From JANQRZ01 sp965215165 (GTDB taxonomy: Bacteria > Bacteroidota > Rhodothermia > Rhodothermales > JANQRZ01), in NCBI GenBank assembly GCA_965215165.1, contig CBDCCX010000006.1:2542001-2606000 (forward strand): a stretch of 64,000 nt of DNA, given 5' to 3'. The first letter of the stretch is position 1; each line of letters opens with the position of its first letter. Of this stretch, positions 24,509 to 32,644 are shown in pieces. The notes under the pieces were generated by a model. The model did not search any database, was not told the origin of the DNA, and saw only the letters and a program-made list of their open reading frames with translations. Both the position numbers and the translations under genes were made by a program.

Positions 24509-26422
24509 ATGGAAAACCGACTTCAACTTGGAGGCCTCGGCCTCCTCGCACTCGCTACATTGCTACTCGCCTACCCCGTTCGAGCGCAGGTCTGCAGCGG
24601 CAACGTCACGCTCTCCTCGCAGTCAGAGGTCAACACCTTCGACTGTAGTGAGGTGACGGGCACGCTGTCTATCAGCGGCAACACGATCACGGATCTCACG
24701 CCCCTCTCGGAACTCGTATCCGTCGGTGGCAGCCTCACCATCCAGAACAACTCGGCACTGGGGTCGCTCAGTGGGCTAGAGAACCTTACCTCCGTCGACG
24801 CCACCTTTACCATCCAATCCAACAATGGCCTCCAGTCGCTCGCGGCGTTCGACGACCTCACGTCTCTTGATGGCCTCCTTGTCATCCGCTCTAACGCGGC
24901 GCTGATGTCGCTCGATGGGTTCGACGGCCTTACGCTGATCGGCGGTGGCTTCACCATCGACTCCAACAATGCCCTGCGCTCGCTCTCAGCACTCGCCAAC
25001 CTCTCCTCCGTGGACGGCGTCCTCTCGATCCTCTCCAACAATGCGCTGATGGCACTGGATGGACTCGAAGACCTCGTCTCCGTCGGTGGCCTAAACGTCA
25101 GTTCCAACAACGCGCTGACCTCGCTCGCGGCCCTCAGCAACCTCGCCTCGGCCGGCAGTCTCACCATCAACTCCAACGCCGCATTGACCTCACTCGAAGG
25201 CCTCGACCTGCCCGCCGTAGACGGCAACCTCATCATCCGCTCCAGCAACGCGCTGGCGTCGCTGGCAGAGCTCGACGATCTCGTCTCCGTTGGGGGCGCG
25301 CTCATCATCGATTCCAACAACGCGCTGACCTCGCTCACAGGCCTCGACAACCTCACCTCCGCCGGTGGCAGCTCCAGCGTTACCTCCAACAACGCCCTGA
25401 CGTCGCTCGAGGGGCTCGGCAGCCTCACCTCGGCCGGTACCCTCTCGATCATCTCCAACAGCGCGCTGACGTCGTTCGAGGGGCTCACGAGCCTCACCTC
25501 GGTCGGTACCCTCACGATCAACTCCAACGACGCCTTAGTCTCGCTCGACGGGCTGGGCAACCTCACCTCGGTCAGCAGCCTCACGATCAACGCTAACGGT
25601 GCCCTGACCTCGCTCGAGGGACTCAGCAGCCTCACCTCGGCCAGCGGTCTCCTCTCGATCGTCTCCAGTGACGCTTTGACCTCGCTCGATGGGCTGGACA
25701 ACCTCACTTCGGTCGGCAACCTCAATATCAACTCCAACGACGCCTTAGTCTCGCTCGACGGGCTGGACAACCTCACCTCGGTCAGCGGCCTCAACCTCAC
25801 CTCTAACAGCGCGCTGACGTCGCTCGGTGGACTCGGTAGCCTCACCTCTGTTGGTGGTAGTCTCACGATCAGATCCAACGACGCGCTGACGTCGCTCGAC
25901 GGACTCGGAACCGTCGCTTCTGTCGTCAGCAGCGTCACGATCCAGTCCAACAGCACGCTGAGCAACTGCGCCTGCGGGATGAGCGGGCTCATCTCCGGCG
26001 AGCCACCCATGTTCACAGGTATCGGCGGGAGCGTTTTCATTTCCGACAACGGGTCCTCAGGGCAGTGCAACTCGGAAGAGGACGTCTTGGAAGCCGGCTG
26101 CGCCGTGTCGAACGAGCCCTCGGCAGGCGTACCGGGCCGCTTTGCGCTCGGCGTGAGCTACCCCAACCCGTTCCGGCCGAGTGCCGGTCCGGCGTATTTC
26201 AACGTAGAGATAGCAGAGCCAAGCCCTGTGCGGATCGTAGTCTACGACGCGCTCGGGCGGACAGTCGCTCGGCTGGTGGACGAAGACTTGGTTGCGGGCG
26301 CGCACGAGGTCGCATGGAACGGCACCGGAGCCGGCGGACATACGCTTGCGGCCGGGACGTACCTCGTCCGGATGGCGGCTGGGAGCTTCCGACAGACGCG
26401 GCATTTGACCATCGTCCGCTGA
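24509..26422 (+). CDS. Long L-domain/LRR-like repeat surface protein with T9SS sorting domain
   Basis: 637 residues. A signal peptide (ends AYPVRAQ) is followed by Cys-containing caps and about 18 tandem repeats of 23-24 residues, with consensus SNxALTSLxGLxxLTSVGxLxI, between residues about 60 and 500. This resembles receptor L-domain/leucine-rich solenoids. A Cys-rich cap (LSNCACGMSG ... QCNSEEDVLEAGC) closes the solenoid, and the protein ends in a sorting domain (YPNPFRPSAG, VVYDALGRTVARL, LAAGTYLVRMAAG, QTRHLTIVR). Probably a surface adhesin or ligand-binding protein. GC content and codon use are visibly lower than the neighbours, and the upstream region has an A-rich AAAAAATATAAC tract, both suggesting transfer. 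Confidence 0.85.
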   Translation: MENRLQLGGLGLLALATLLLAYPVRAQVCSGNVTLSSQSEVNTFDCSEVTGTLSISGNTITDLTPLSELVSVGGSLTIQNNSALGSLSGLENLTSVDATFTIQSNNGLQSLAAFDDLTSLDGLLVIRSNAALMSLDGFDGLTLIGGGFTIDSNNALRSLSALANLSSVDGVLSILSNNALMALDGLEDLVSVGGLNVSSNNALTSLAALSNLASAGSLTINSNAALTSLEGLDLPAVDGNLIIRSSNALASLAELDDLVSVGGALIIDSNNALTSLTGLDNLTSAGGSSSVTSNNALTSLEGLGSLTSAGTLSIISNSALTSFEGLTSLTSVGTLTINSNDALVSLDGLGNLTSVSSLTINANGALTSLEGLSSLTSASGLLSIVSSDALTSLDGLDNLTSVGNLNINSNDALVSLDGLDNLTSVSGLNLTSNSALTSLGGLGSLTSVGGSLTIRSNDALTSLDGLGTVASVVSSVTIQSNSTLSNCACGMSGLISGEPPMFTGIGGSVFISDNGSSGQCNSEEDVLEAGCAVSNEPSAGVPGRFALGVSYPNPFRPSAGPAYFNVEIAEPSPVRIVVYDALGRTVARLVDEDLVAGAHEVAWNGTGAGGHTLAAGTYLVRMAAGSFRQTRHLTIVR

Positions 26423-26478
26423 CGGCCTCGCCCCCTCCCCACGAGCAGAGAAGGGGGAGGCCAGCCCTCAACGATCAC

Positions 26479-28668
26479 TCATCGAACGACGGTCAGTTTG
26501 CGCGTCTGCGAGACCTCGCCCGTGTGGAGGCGGACGAGGTAGACGCCGGCCGCCAAGCCGTGCGTGCTCAGGCCGATCTCGTGCGTGCCCTCAGCCATTG
26601 GCCCGTCGCGCAGCACGGCCACCGTCCGGCCGAGCACGTCGATCACCTCAAGCCGCACCAGCCCGGCCACCGGCATCGCGACGAGCACGCGAGCTTCGTC
26701 CACCGGCGGGTTCGGCCAGACGGCTCCGAGGCTTGGCGCGGCACCGGGCGTCGCACCCGGCTCGGCCGCCACCGGGCTCGCGCCGATGAACGTAAAGTCC
26801 TTCATCTCATAGCTCTGGTAGAGCGGCCACTGGTCGGCGACGTGCGGGCTGGGCATCCCGGCCGTGTTGAAGAAGGCGCTTTGGCCGGGCGGGATCAGGT
26901 TCTCGGCGCGGCTGCCGGTCTCGGAGAACTGGACGATCTGCTGGTAGGTGCCGGGGTACTCGCGGGCGTCGATGAGCGCGTGGATCTCCTTCATCTCGTC
27001 GAAGGCGAGCGGCGCGTTCTGGGTCACGAAGTCGTCGATGACGAGGACGCCGTCGTAGGTCCGCCCGGCCCCGTCGGTCCAGGGCATGATGTCGCCGTGA
27101 TCCCAGTCGGCGGCGGGCTTATTGTTCCAGTTGACGTAGTAGCCCTGCGCCGGATTCTCGTCCTTCGGCAGGTCCTCGAAGGGCAGCAGGCCGTCCCACT
27201 CCTGGGAGCCATCGCCGAGGAGCGGGAGGCGGGGATCGGTGCCGTCGGGGCGGTCGGGGTAGAAGCCGATGTGCCAGTAGCGGACGTCCTGGGCCTTGCT
27301 GCTGAGGAAGAAGTTGAACGACATCGGGACGGCGGCCATCACGTCGTCCACCTCGCCCTCGGTGTCGGCCTTCCACAGGTCGTAGAACGCCTCGAGCATG
27401 TCGAGCTCGCGGTCCCAGAAGGTGTATTGCCACGTGAAGGCCTGCTGGCTGTCGAGGTCGCTCGCGTAGACCGGGCCGTGGACGCTGCGGTGGTGGGTGA
27501 ACGTGACGGGCGAGCCGCCGAGGACGGGGATGGTCTCCTCGATGGCCTCGTAGTCCACGAAGGCACCGTCGAAGAAGTAGCGGCTGAGGGTGTTGTCCTC
27601 GGTCGCCTCGATAAAGGTGTCGACGTTGTCCGAGATGCCGCTCGTCAGGGTCCACGCGCGGTCAGGCGTCCGGCCGATGATGACGCCGGGGATGCCCGGC
27701 ACCGTCATGCCGGCGATGTGGAGCGCGGGCTCGTCGGCGTCACCGACGAGCAGCTCGGACTCCCACGTCACGGCGCGGTTCGGGTCGCCGGGGGCCGAGA
27801 CCGTCGGCTCGCCCATCTGCGGCGCGCCGAGCAGCAGCACGTCGCCCGAGGCCGAGCGCGACGGGCCGACGAGCGCCGCATACGACCCGAACTTGCGCGG
27901 CACGCCGAGGCCGTCGAGGCGTTGGTCGACGCGCTCGCGCTGGGCCGCGACGGCGGCGGCGATGGCCGGGTCCACGGACGGCCCGCGGTAGGTCACGGCG
28001 GGCGAAGGCGCGACGGGGTCGTCAGAGGGAATGGTCGTCGGGGCGGTCGGGTCGTTGATCGGGCGGTTCTCGTCGAACCACGCCGGACCCTGCACCGTCA
28101 GCTCGGCGAGCCGGGCCAGCTCCTGGCCGCCGGCCTCGCCGAAGCGGCGCATGAAGAACTGCATGATCGCCACCATCTTGTCCTCGTCCCACCGCTCGAT
28201 GCCGATGATCGTGAACGGCGGCCCGGCGTACTCAGCCGGCAGGTACGCGGCTGGGTTTGCCTGGGTCGAGTCGATGTAGGCGTTGACGCCGTCCTTGAAC
28301 CCGGTCATCATCGTCTGGATGTCCTCGGGCAGCGCGTCGAACTGCGCCTGGCGCTCGGCGGGCGTGTAGAAGAACGTGCGGACGAGCTGGTCGGACTCGA
28401 CGAAGTCCTGGCCGAAGGCTTCGGCGAGGCGGCCGGCCGAGGCGCGCCAGAAGTTCTCCATCTGGAAGAGCCGGTCCTGCGCGGCTGCGAAGCCCTGGCC
28501 GAAGAACGCGGCGGCCTCGGTCTCGGCCGTGATGTGCGGCACGCCCCACGTGTCGCGGTCGATCTCGACCGTCGTGCCGTCGGGAGTCTGGAGGCTGAGG
28601 TCTTGCGCGGCCTGGCCGTAGGCTGCCAGAGGAGCGAGGAAGAGGAGAAGCGCGTAGCGTCGAAGCAT
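26479..28668 (-). CDS. Penicillin acylase-family amidohydrolase with T9SS sorting domain
   Basis: 729 residues. Signal peptide MLRRYALLLFLAPLAAYGQA; an alpha-subunit region (VEIDRDTWGVPHITAETEAAA, FGQGFAAAQDRLFQMENFWR); then the predicted autocleavage site in KFGSYAALVGPSRSASG, where Ser in GS becomes the N-terminal nucleophile of the beta subunit. Beta-subunit blocks PQMGEPTV, IPGVIIGRTPDRAWTLTSG and HHRSVHGPV follow. The C-terminal sorting domain reads VWPNPPVD, VIDVLGRTVAVLRDG, LAAGVYLVRLHTG, QTRKLTVVR. Ntn hydrolases of this family cleave aryl/acyl amides, including N-acyl-homoserine lactones; the substrate here is unknown. Confidence 0.9.
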   Translation of the reverse strand: MLRRYALLLFLAPLAAYGQAAQDLSLQTPDGTTVEIDRDTWGVPHITAETEAAAFFGQGFAAAQDRLFQMENFWRASAGRLAEAFGQDFVESDQLVRTFFYTPAERQAQFDALPEDIQTMMTGFKDGVNAYIDSTQANPAAYLPAEYAGPPFTIIGIERWDEDKMVAIMQFFMRRFGEAGGQELARLAELTVQGPAWFDENRPINDPTAPTTIPSDDPVAPSPAVTYRGPSVDPAIAAAVAAQRERVDQRLDGLGVPRKFGSYAALVGPSRSASGDVLLLGAPQMGEPTVSAPGDPNRAVTWESELLVGDADEPALHIAGMTVPGIPGVIIGRTPDRAWTLTSGISDNVDTFIEATEDNTLSRYFFDGAFVDYEAIEETIPVLGGSPVTFTHHRSVHGPVYASDLDSQQAFTWQYTFWDRELDMLEAFYDLWKADTEGEVDDVMAAVPMSFNFFLSSKAQDVRYWHIGFYPDRPDGTDPRLPLLGDGSQEWDGLLPFEDLPKDENPAQGYYVNWNNKPAADWDHGDIMPWTDGAGRTYDGVLVIDDFVTQNAPLAFDEMKEIHALIDAREYPGTYQQIVQFSETGSRAENLIPPGQSAFFNTAGMPSPHVADQWPLYQSYEMKDFTFIGASPVAAEPGATPGAAPSLGAVWPNPPVDEARVLVAMPVAGLVRLEVIDVLGRTVAVLRDGPMAEGTHEIGLSTHGLAAGVYLVRLHTGEVSQTRKLTVVR

Positions 28669-28746
28669 GGGAGCAGAGGCGTTTGGTGATCGGGGCCTCA
28701 GCATACACACAGTGCTGTGTCCAAGACAAGCCCGATCCGCCGCTTG

Positions 28747-28753
28747 TATTTTC
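28747..28753 (+). promoter_or_regulatory. Promoter-like TATTTTC box for the M20 amidohydrolase gene
   Basis: CTTGTATTTTCGG lies 22 bases before the ATG at 28775, in the divergent spacer with the penicillin acylase gene. It matches the TA-N2-TT core seen upstream of several genes in the window. Confidence 0.45.
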
Positions 28754-28774
28754 GGCTCTCTCCTCCCCGACGCT

Positions 28775-29998
28775 ATGAAATCTCGCATCCAAGCTCTCAA
28801 CGCTGACCTCTTCGACGAGATCGTCACCCTCCGCCGCTGCCTCCACCGCCGGCCGGAGCTGGCCTTCGAAGAGCACGAGACCGCCGCGCTCGTGGCCGAG
28901 ACGCTCAGCACGCTCGACGGTGTGACGGTGCAGACCGGCATCGCCAAGACCGGGGTCGTTGCCACCATCGAGGGGGCACAGCCCGGCCCGGCGCTCGCCC
29001 TTCGGGCCGACATGGACGCGCTCCCGATTCAGGAGGCGAACGAGTTCGACTTCGCCTCGGAGCACCCCGGCCGGATGCACGCTTGCGGGCACGACGCGCA
29101 CACGGCCTCGCTCCTGGGCACGGCCAAAATCCTCCACGCGCTCCGCGACGAGCTGCACGGCAGCGTCCGCCTGCTCTTCCAGCCGAGCGAGGAGAAGCAC
29201 CCCGGCGGCGCGTCGGTGATGATCGACGAGGGCGCGCTCGACGCCGATCTCCCCGACGGCTCGCCCGCGCCCGAGGCCATCTTCGGGCAGCACGTCTTCC
29301 CCGCGCTGCCGGCCGGCACGCTCGGCGTCCGCAGCGGCGACTTCATGGCGAGCGCCGACGAGGTCTACCTCACCGTCGGCGGCGAGGGCGGGCACGCCGC
29401 CGCGCCGCACACCCTCGCCGCCGACGCCGTGCTCGCGCAGGCGCACGTCCTGACCGCGCTCCAGAGCATCGTCAGCCGCCATGCACCGCCCGACGTGCCG
29501 AGCGTCCTCTCGTTCGGCAAGGTCACCGCCGACGGGGCGACGAACGTGCTCCCCGAGACTGTCCGCCTCGAGGGCACCTTCCGGGCAATGGACGAGGCGT
29601 GGCGCTTCCGGGCGCACGAGCTGATCCGCCGCGTCGCCGAGCACACCGCCGCCGCGCTCGGGGCGACGTGCGAGGTCGAGATCAGGGTCGGCTACCCGGC
29701 GCTCTCGAACGACCCGGCGCTCTCGAACGAGGTCCGGGCCGGGGCCGTCGCCTACGTTGGCCCAGAGCGGGTCGTCGACCTGCCGCAGTGGTTCGCGGCG
29801 GAGGACTTCGCGTTCTACACGCAGCGGATGCCTGGCGCGTTCTACGTGCTCGGGGTCGGCAACGAGGCGGCCGGCATCACGCACGGCCTGCACACGCCGC
29901 GCTTCACGATCGACGAGGACGCGCTCCGCCTCGGGCCGGGCTTCATGGCCTACCTCGCGTGGCGGCACGGGGCCGATGCCCACTGCCTCCGTGGCTGA
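28775..29998 (+). CDS. M20-family amidohydrolase (hippurate/IAA-amino-acid hydrolase type)
   Basis: 407 residues, cytoplasmic (no signal peptide). Metal-binding motifs: ALRADMDALPI, MHACGHDAHTA, FQPSEEKHPGGAS and, near the C-terminus, THGLHTPRF (last metal His). The dimerisation/lid domain contains GGEGGHAAAPH. This is the amidohydrolase branch of M20 that removes acyl groups from N-acyl amino acids. Start ATG 28775 fits the family N-terminus (IQALNADLFDEIVTLRRCLH). An internal tandem of PALSND/PALSNE occurs near residue 310. The DUF2461 gene follows. Confidence 0.9.
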   Translation: MKSRIQALNADLFDEIVTLRRCLHRRPELAFEEHETAALVAETLSTLDGVTVQTGIAKTGVVATIEGAQPGPALALRADMDALPIQEANEFDFASEHPGRMHACGHDAHTASLLGTAKILHALRDELHGSVRLLFQPSEEKHPGGASVMIDEGALDADLPDGSPAPEAIFGQHVFPALPAGTLGVRSGDFMASADEVYLTVGGEGGHAAAPHTLAADAVLAQAHVLTALQSIVSRHAPPDVPSVLSFGKVTADGATNVLPETVRLEGTFRAMDEAWRFRAHELIRRVAEHTAAALGATCEVEIRVGYPALSNDPALSNEVRAGAVAYVGPERVVDLPQWFAAEDFAFYTQRMPGAFYVLGVGNEAAGITHGLHTPRFTIDEDALRLGPGFMAYLAWRHGADAHCLRG

Positions 29999-30070
29999 AG
30001 CTCCCGTGGCCGAAGCCGACGCCGCCCCTGACACGGCGGCGGCACGCGGCGGCGGTAGCTTCTCGCCCCT

Positions 30071-30111
30071 CCGCCTAGCCCCGTCCCGATTCCGCCTAGC
30101 CCCGTCCCGAT
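30071..30111 (+). repeat. 20-bp tandem duplication spanning a start codon
   Basis: CCGCCTAGCCCCGTCCCGAT occurs at 30071-30090 and again at 30092-30111 (period 21). The ATG of the DUF2461 gene (30110-30112) begins with the final AT of the second copy; the first copy ends ATT and therefore makes no start. Confidence 0.9.
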
Positions 30112-30805
30112 GCCCGGTCCCGACTTCCCGCCCTTCCCCGGCTTCCGCGCCGAAGGCTTGCAGTTTCTCCGCGACCTCAAGCGCCACAACGAGCGCGACT
30201 GGTTCAAACCCCGCAAGCAGACCTACGAGGACGAGCTCCGCTGGCCCCTTCAGTGCCTCGTCGCCGATGCGGCCCACCGCGCGCCGGCGCACGGCCTCCC
30301 GCTCACCGGCGACCCGAAGCGCTCGGTCTTCCGCCTCTACCGCGACACGCGGTTCTCGAAAAACAAGCTGCCGTACAAGACCCACGTCAGCGCGGTGCTC
30401 TCGCGCAACGGCGGGCGCAAAGACCCCGGCAGCCTCTACGTCCACGTCGAGCCCGGCGCGTCGTTTCTGGCCGGCGGCTACTGGCACCCCGAGCCCGACC
30501 TGCTCCGCCGCTGGCGCGGGCAGATCGTGGACGACCCGGCGAGCTTTCTGGAGATGACGAACACGATGGCGGCGGCGGGCTATCCGGTCGCGCCGCTCGA
30601 TTCGCTCAAGCGGATGCCGCGCGGATTCCAGGCCGAGGCCGAGTCGGAGGTGGCGGACTGGCTGAAGGCCAAGTCGCTCATCGTCCGCCGCGACGTGACG
30701 GACGACGAGGTGATGACGCCGGCCTTCACCGAGACCGTGATCGAAACGGCGACTGCGTTCCTGCCACTGCTGGCCTTCGGCTGGGACGCGATGGAGCTGG
30801 CCTGA
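30110..30805 (+). CDS. DUF2461 domain-containing protein
   Basis: 231 residues forming a single DUF2461 (TIGR02453) domain. Conserved blocks are FLRDLKRHNERDWFKPRKQTYE, SVFRLYRDTRFSKNKLPYKTH, SLYVHVEPGASFLAGGYWHP, LKRMPRGF and LKAKSLIVRRDVTDDEV. Function is unknown; no signal peptide or membrane segment is visible, so it should be cytoplasmic. It is in the same direction as the M20 gene, 111 bp downstream, with a tandem repeat at its start. Confidence 0.9.
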   Translation: MPGPDFPPFPGFRAEGLQFLRDLKRHNERDWFKPRKQTYEDELRWPLQCLVADAAHRAPAHGLPLTGDPKRSVFRLYRDTRFSKNKLPYKTHVSAVLSRNGGRKDPGSLYVHVEPGASFLAGGYWHPEPDLLRRWRGQIVDDPASFLEMTNTMAAAGYPVAPLDSLKRMPRGFQAEAESEVADWLKAKSLIVRRDVTDDEVMTPAFTETVIETATAFLPLLAFGWDAMELA

Positions 30806-30866
30806 GCCGGGGTTTGCGCCGAGCCGGCCACCGCCCGATCTTGTAGGAAATCTCACCTGCCTCGCC

Positions 30867-31472
30867 ATGACTGCCGCTGCCGCCCGCCGCCTCACGCTCA
30901 GCCCAGAAGCCTACCTCGAATGGGAGGAAGGCCAGGACGAGAAGCACGAATACTACCAGGGCGAGGTGTTCCTCATGGCCGGAGGTACGGAGACTCACGC
31001 CCGGCTCATCAGCAACCTCCACTTCATGCTGCGCAGCGCGTTGCGCGACAGCGATTGCACCGGCTACACCGACGCTCTCCGCGTTCAGGTTGAAGCGCAT
31101 AACCTCTACACCTACCCGGACCTCTCCGTCGTTTGCGGCGAGGCCGTGTTTGCGGACGAGCGACGAACAAATCTGCTCAATCCGGTCGTGCTCGTCGAAG
31201 TCTTGTCGCCCTCGACCGAGCGCTACGACCGGACGACCAGGGGGCGGCTCTACCGGAGCATGCCGTCGCTCGAAGGCTACGTCACGGTCTCGCAGGACAG
31301 CCCCGCCGTGGACGTGCTCACCCGCACCGACGACGGCTGGCTGCTCCGCAGTGAGGAGAACGCGCAGGTCGCCCTGCCGCCGCTCGGCGTGACGCTCGCC
31401 CTGGCCGACCTCTACGACGGCGTCACCTTCCCCGAGCCGGGCACCCTCGACCGGCCCGTGCCGCGCGGCTGA
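30867..31472 (+). CDS. Uma2-family (DUF820) putative endonuclease
   Basis: 201 residues, a PD-(D/E)xK-fold Uma2 protein: YLEWEEGQDEKHEYYQGEV (N-terminal Glu), YPDLSVVCGE (catalytic Asp) and NPVVLVEVLSPSTERYDR (E-x-L/V core). The family is abundant in cyanobacteria, Chloroflexi and some Bacteroidota, often in multiple copies, and is thought to be linked to mobile DNA; its biological role is unproven. It stands alone here, 61 bp after the DUF2461 gene. Confidence 0.88.
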   Translation: MTAAAARRLTLSPEAYLEWEEGQDEKHEYYQGEVFLMAGGTETHARLISNLHFMLRSALRDSDCTGYTDALRVQVEAHNLYTYPDLSVVCGEAVFADERRTNLLNPVVLVEVLSPSTERYDRTTRGRLYRSMPSLEGYVTVSQDSPAVDVLTRTDDGWLLRSEENAQVALPPLGVTLALADLYDGVTFPEPGTLDRPVPRG

Positions 31473-31604
31473 CGCCGACTCGGATGGGCGTAGCTTGCGC
31501 TCAGCGGCCCGACGCCTTGAGTTCGAAGGCCGTTTGCCCGAAAATCAACCGTGCGCCGACTGGTTCTTGGTACCGTCTTTTCCTCTCAATCCGCCCCCGG
31601 TACC

Positions 31605-32288
31605 ATGACCCGATCCGCCCTCCTGCTCGCCCTCGCCGCCCTGACGCTCGCGGCCTGCGACGCGAACGACCCCACGCTCGACCTGCTGTTGCCCGACACG
31701 GACGATTCGAGCGAGCCGAGCGATGCGCTCGACCTGCTGCCGCTCGCGGTCGGCAACCGCTGGATCACCGACTTCATCCAGACCGACGGCACCGTCACCG
31801 AGACGACGGCCGACACGCTCACCGTCGTCCGCGACACCGTGATTGCCGGTGAACGGTGGGCCGAGGTCGAAGGCTCGCGCGACCGCCGGTCGATCCCCGC
31901 CGGGTGGTACACGAACCGCGAGAGCGGCGTCTGGAAGTGGCTGGACGTGGAGGAGGACGAGCCCTACCTCCTCTATGCGTATCCGGCTGACGAGGGCGAC
32001 ACCTACACGCTCCCTGGCAGGTCCAACTTCACGGTCACCGTCGCCGACACGGCCGTGCCCGTCGAGATCTCCAGCGGCACCTTCTCGGGCATCCTGTACG
32101 AGCTAGACACGGACGAGGCCTACGGCTACCCTGTCAGCGACGGCGAGGGGCGGCTGGACCGCATCCTGATCCCCGGCCGGGGGTTCGCCTTCATCGGCTG
32201 CGCCTACCTCGGGCAACCGGGGGACGGCGGCCTGGTCGTGACGAAGCGACTCGACTGGCACGTTCGCTCTTTCGAACCGGCTCGCTGA
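31605..32288 (+). CDS. Lipoprotein of unknown function
   Basis: 227 residues. A signal peptide with lipobox LTLAAC (Cys at about residue 18) is followed by a short acidic linker (DPTLDLLLPDTDDSSEPSD) and a soluble beta-rich domain starting LLPLAVGNRWITDFIQTDGTV. 'Lxx..GNRW' openings are common in Bacteroidota lipoproteins of no known function. ATG 31605 gives a proper signal peptide. A TAGCTTGC promoter-like box lies at 31491-31498 and a strong terminator follows the stop. Confidence 0.7.
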   Translation: MTRSALLLALAALTLAACDANDPTLDLLLPDTDDSSEPSDALDLLPLAVGNRWITDFIQTDGTVTETTADTLTVVRDTVIAGERWAEVEGSRDRRSIPAGWYTNRESGVWKWLDVEEDEPYLLYAYPADEGDTYTLPGRSNFTVTVADTAVPVEISSGTFSGILYELDTDEAYGYPVSDGEGRLDRILIPGRGFAFIGCAYLGQPGDGGLVVTKRLDWHVRSFEPAR

Positions 32289-32311
32289 CGCACCGCCTGT
32301 CCGAAACGACG

Positions 32312-32345
32312 AAGCCCCGGTCACCTCTCGGCGGTCGGGGCTTTT
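32312..32345. terminator. Bidirectional intrinsic terminator
   Basis: AAGCCCCG pairs with CGGGGCTT around a loop with further partial pairing, ending in TTTT on the plus strand. It separates the convergent lipoprotein and NifU-like genes, ending 24 and 18 bases from their stop codons. Confidence 0.75.
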
Positions 32346-32362
32346 CGCGTAGGTGGGGCAGG

Positions 32363-32629
32363 TCAGATCGCTGCGGGCGTGACGGCCTCGACGCGGGTGA
32401 TGGCCGGGACGGCTCGCTTGAGGGCCTGCTCGATGCCGGCGCGCAGCGTCATCATGCTCATCGGGCACGTTCCGCACGCGCCGAGGAGCTCGAGCTCGAC
32501 CACGAACTCGTCGGTCACGCTCTGGAGGCGGACGCTGCCGCCGTCGGCCATCAGGTAGGGCCGGATCTGGTCGAGGGTCTCCTCGATGCGCTGGTGCAGC
32601 GCGGGGTCGGTGTGCAGCGTCTCGGGCAT
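32363..32629 (-). CDS. NifU-like C-terminal domain protein (Fe-S scaffold)
   Basis: 88 residues, a stand-alone NifU C-terminal (Nfu) domain: RPYLMADGGSVRL and the cluster-binding GACGTCPMS (CxxC). Such proteins hold and pass on Fe-S clusters. It lies just downstream of an Mrp/ApbC-type ATPase gene (15 bp), also an Fe-S carrier family, so the two probably cooperate. A TATCTTG box lies only 6 bases upstream of the ATG (32635-32641), which could mean a leaderless transcript in addition to read-through from mrp. Confidence 0.92.
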   Translation of the reverse strand: MPETLHTDPALHQRIEETLDQIRPYLMADGGSVRLQSVTDEFVVELELLGACGTCPMSMMTLRAGIEQALKRAVPAITRVEAVTPAAI

Positions 32630-32644
32630 GGCGGCAAGATACGG

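Noticed and set aside
24509..26000. CRISPR-like or satellite array
   Set aside because: The periodicity of about 70 bp keeps a reading frame and encodes a solenoid; units vary at many positions and there are no invariant repeats with unique spacers.
24571..26070. A clean 499-codon open frame antisense to the L-domain repeat gene
   Set aside because: It is open because every repeat has the same codons; the translation is a mirror periodicity (EVRLPSPSS repeats) without a start context or signal.
29706..29735. Tandem GGCGCTCTCGAACGA duplication in the M20 gene as a possible frameshift site
   Set aside because: The period is 18 bp, so the frame is kept (PALSND/PALSNE), and the protein remains normal in length.
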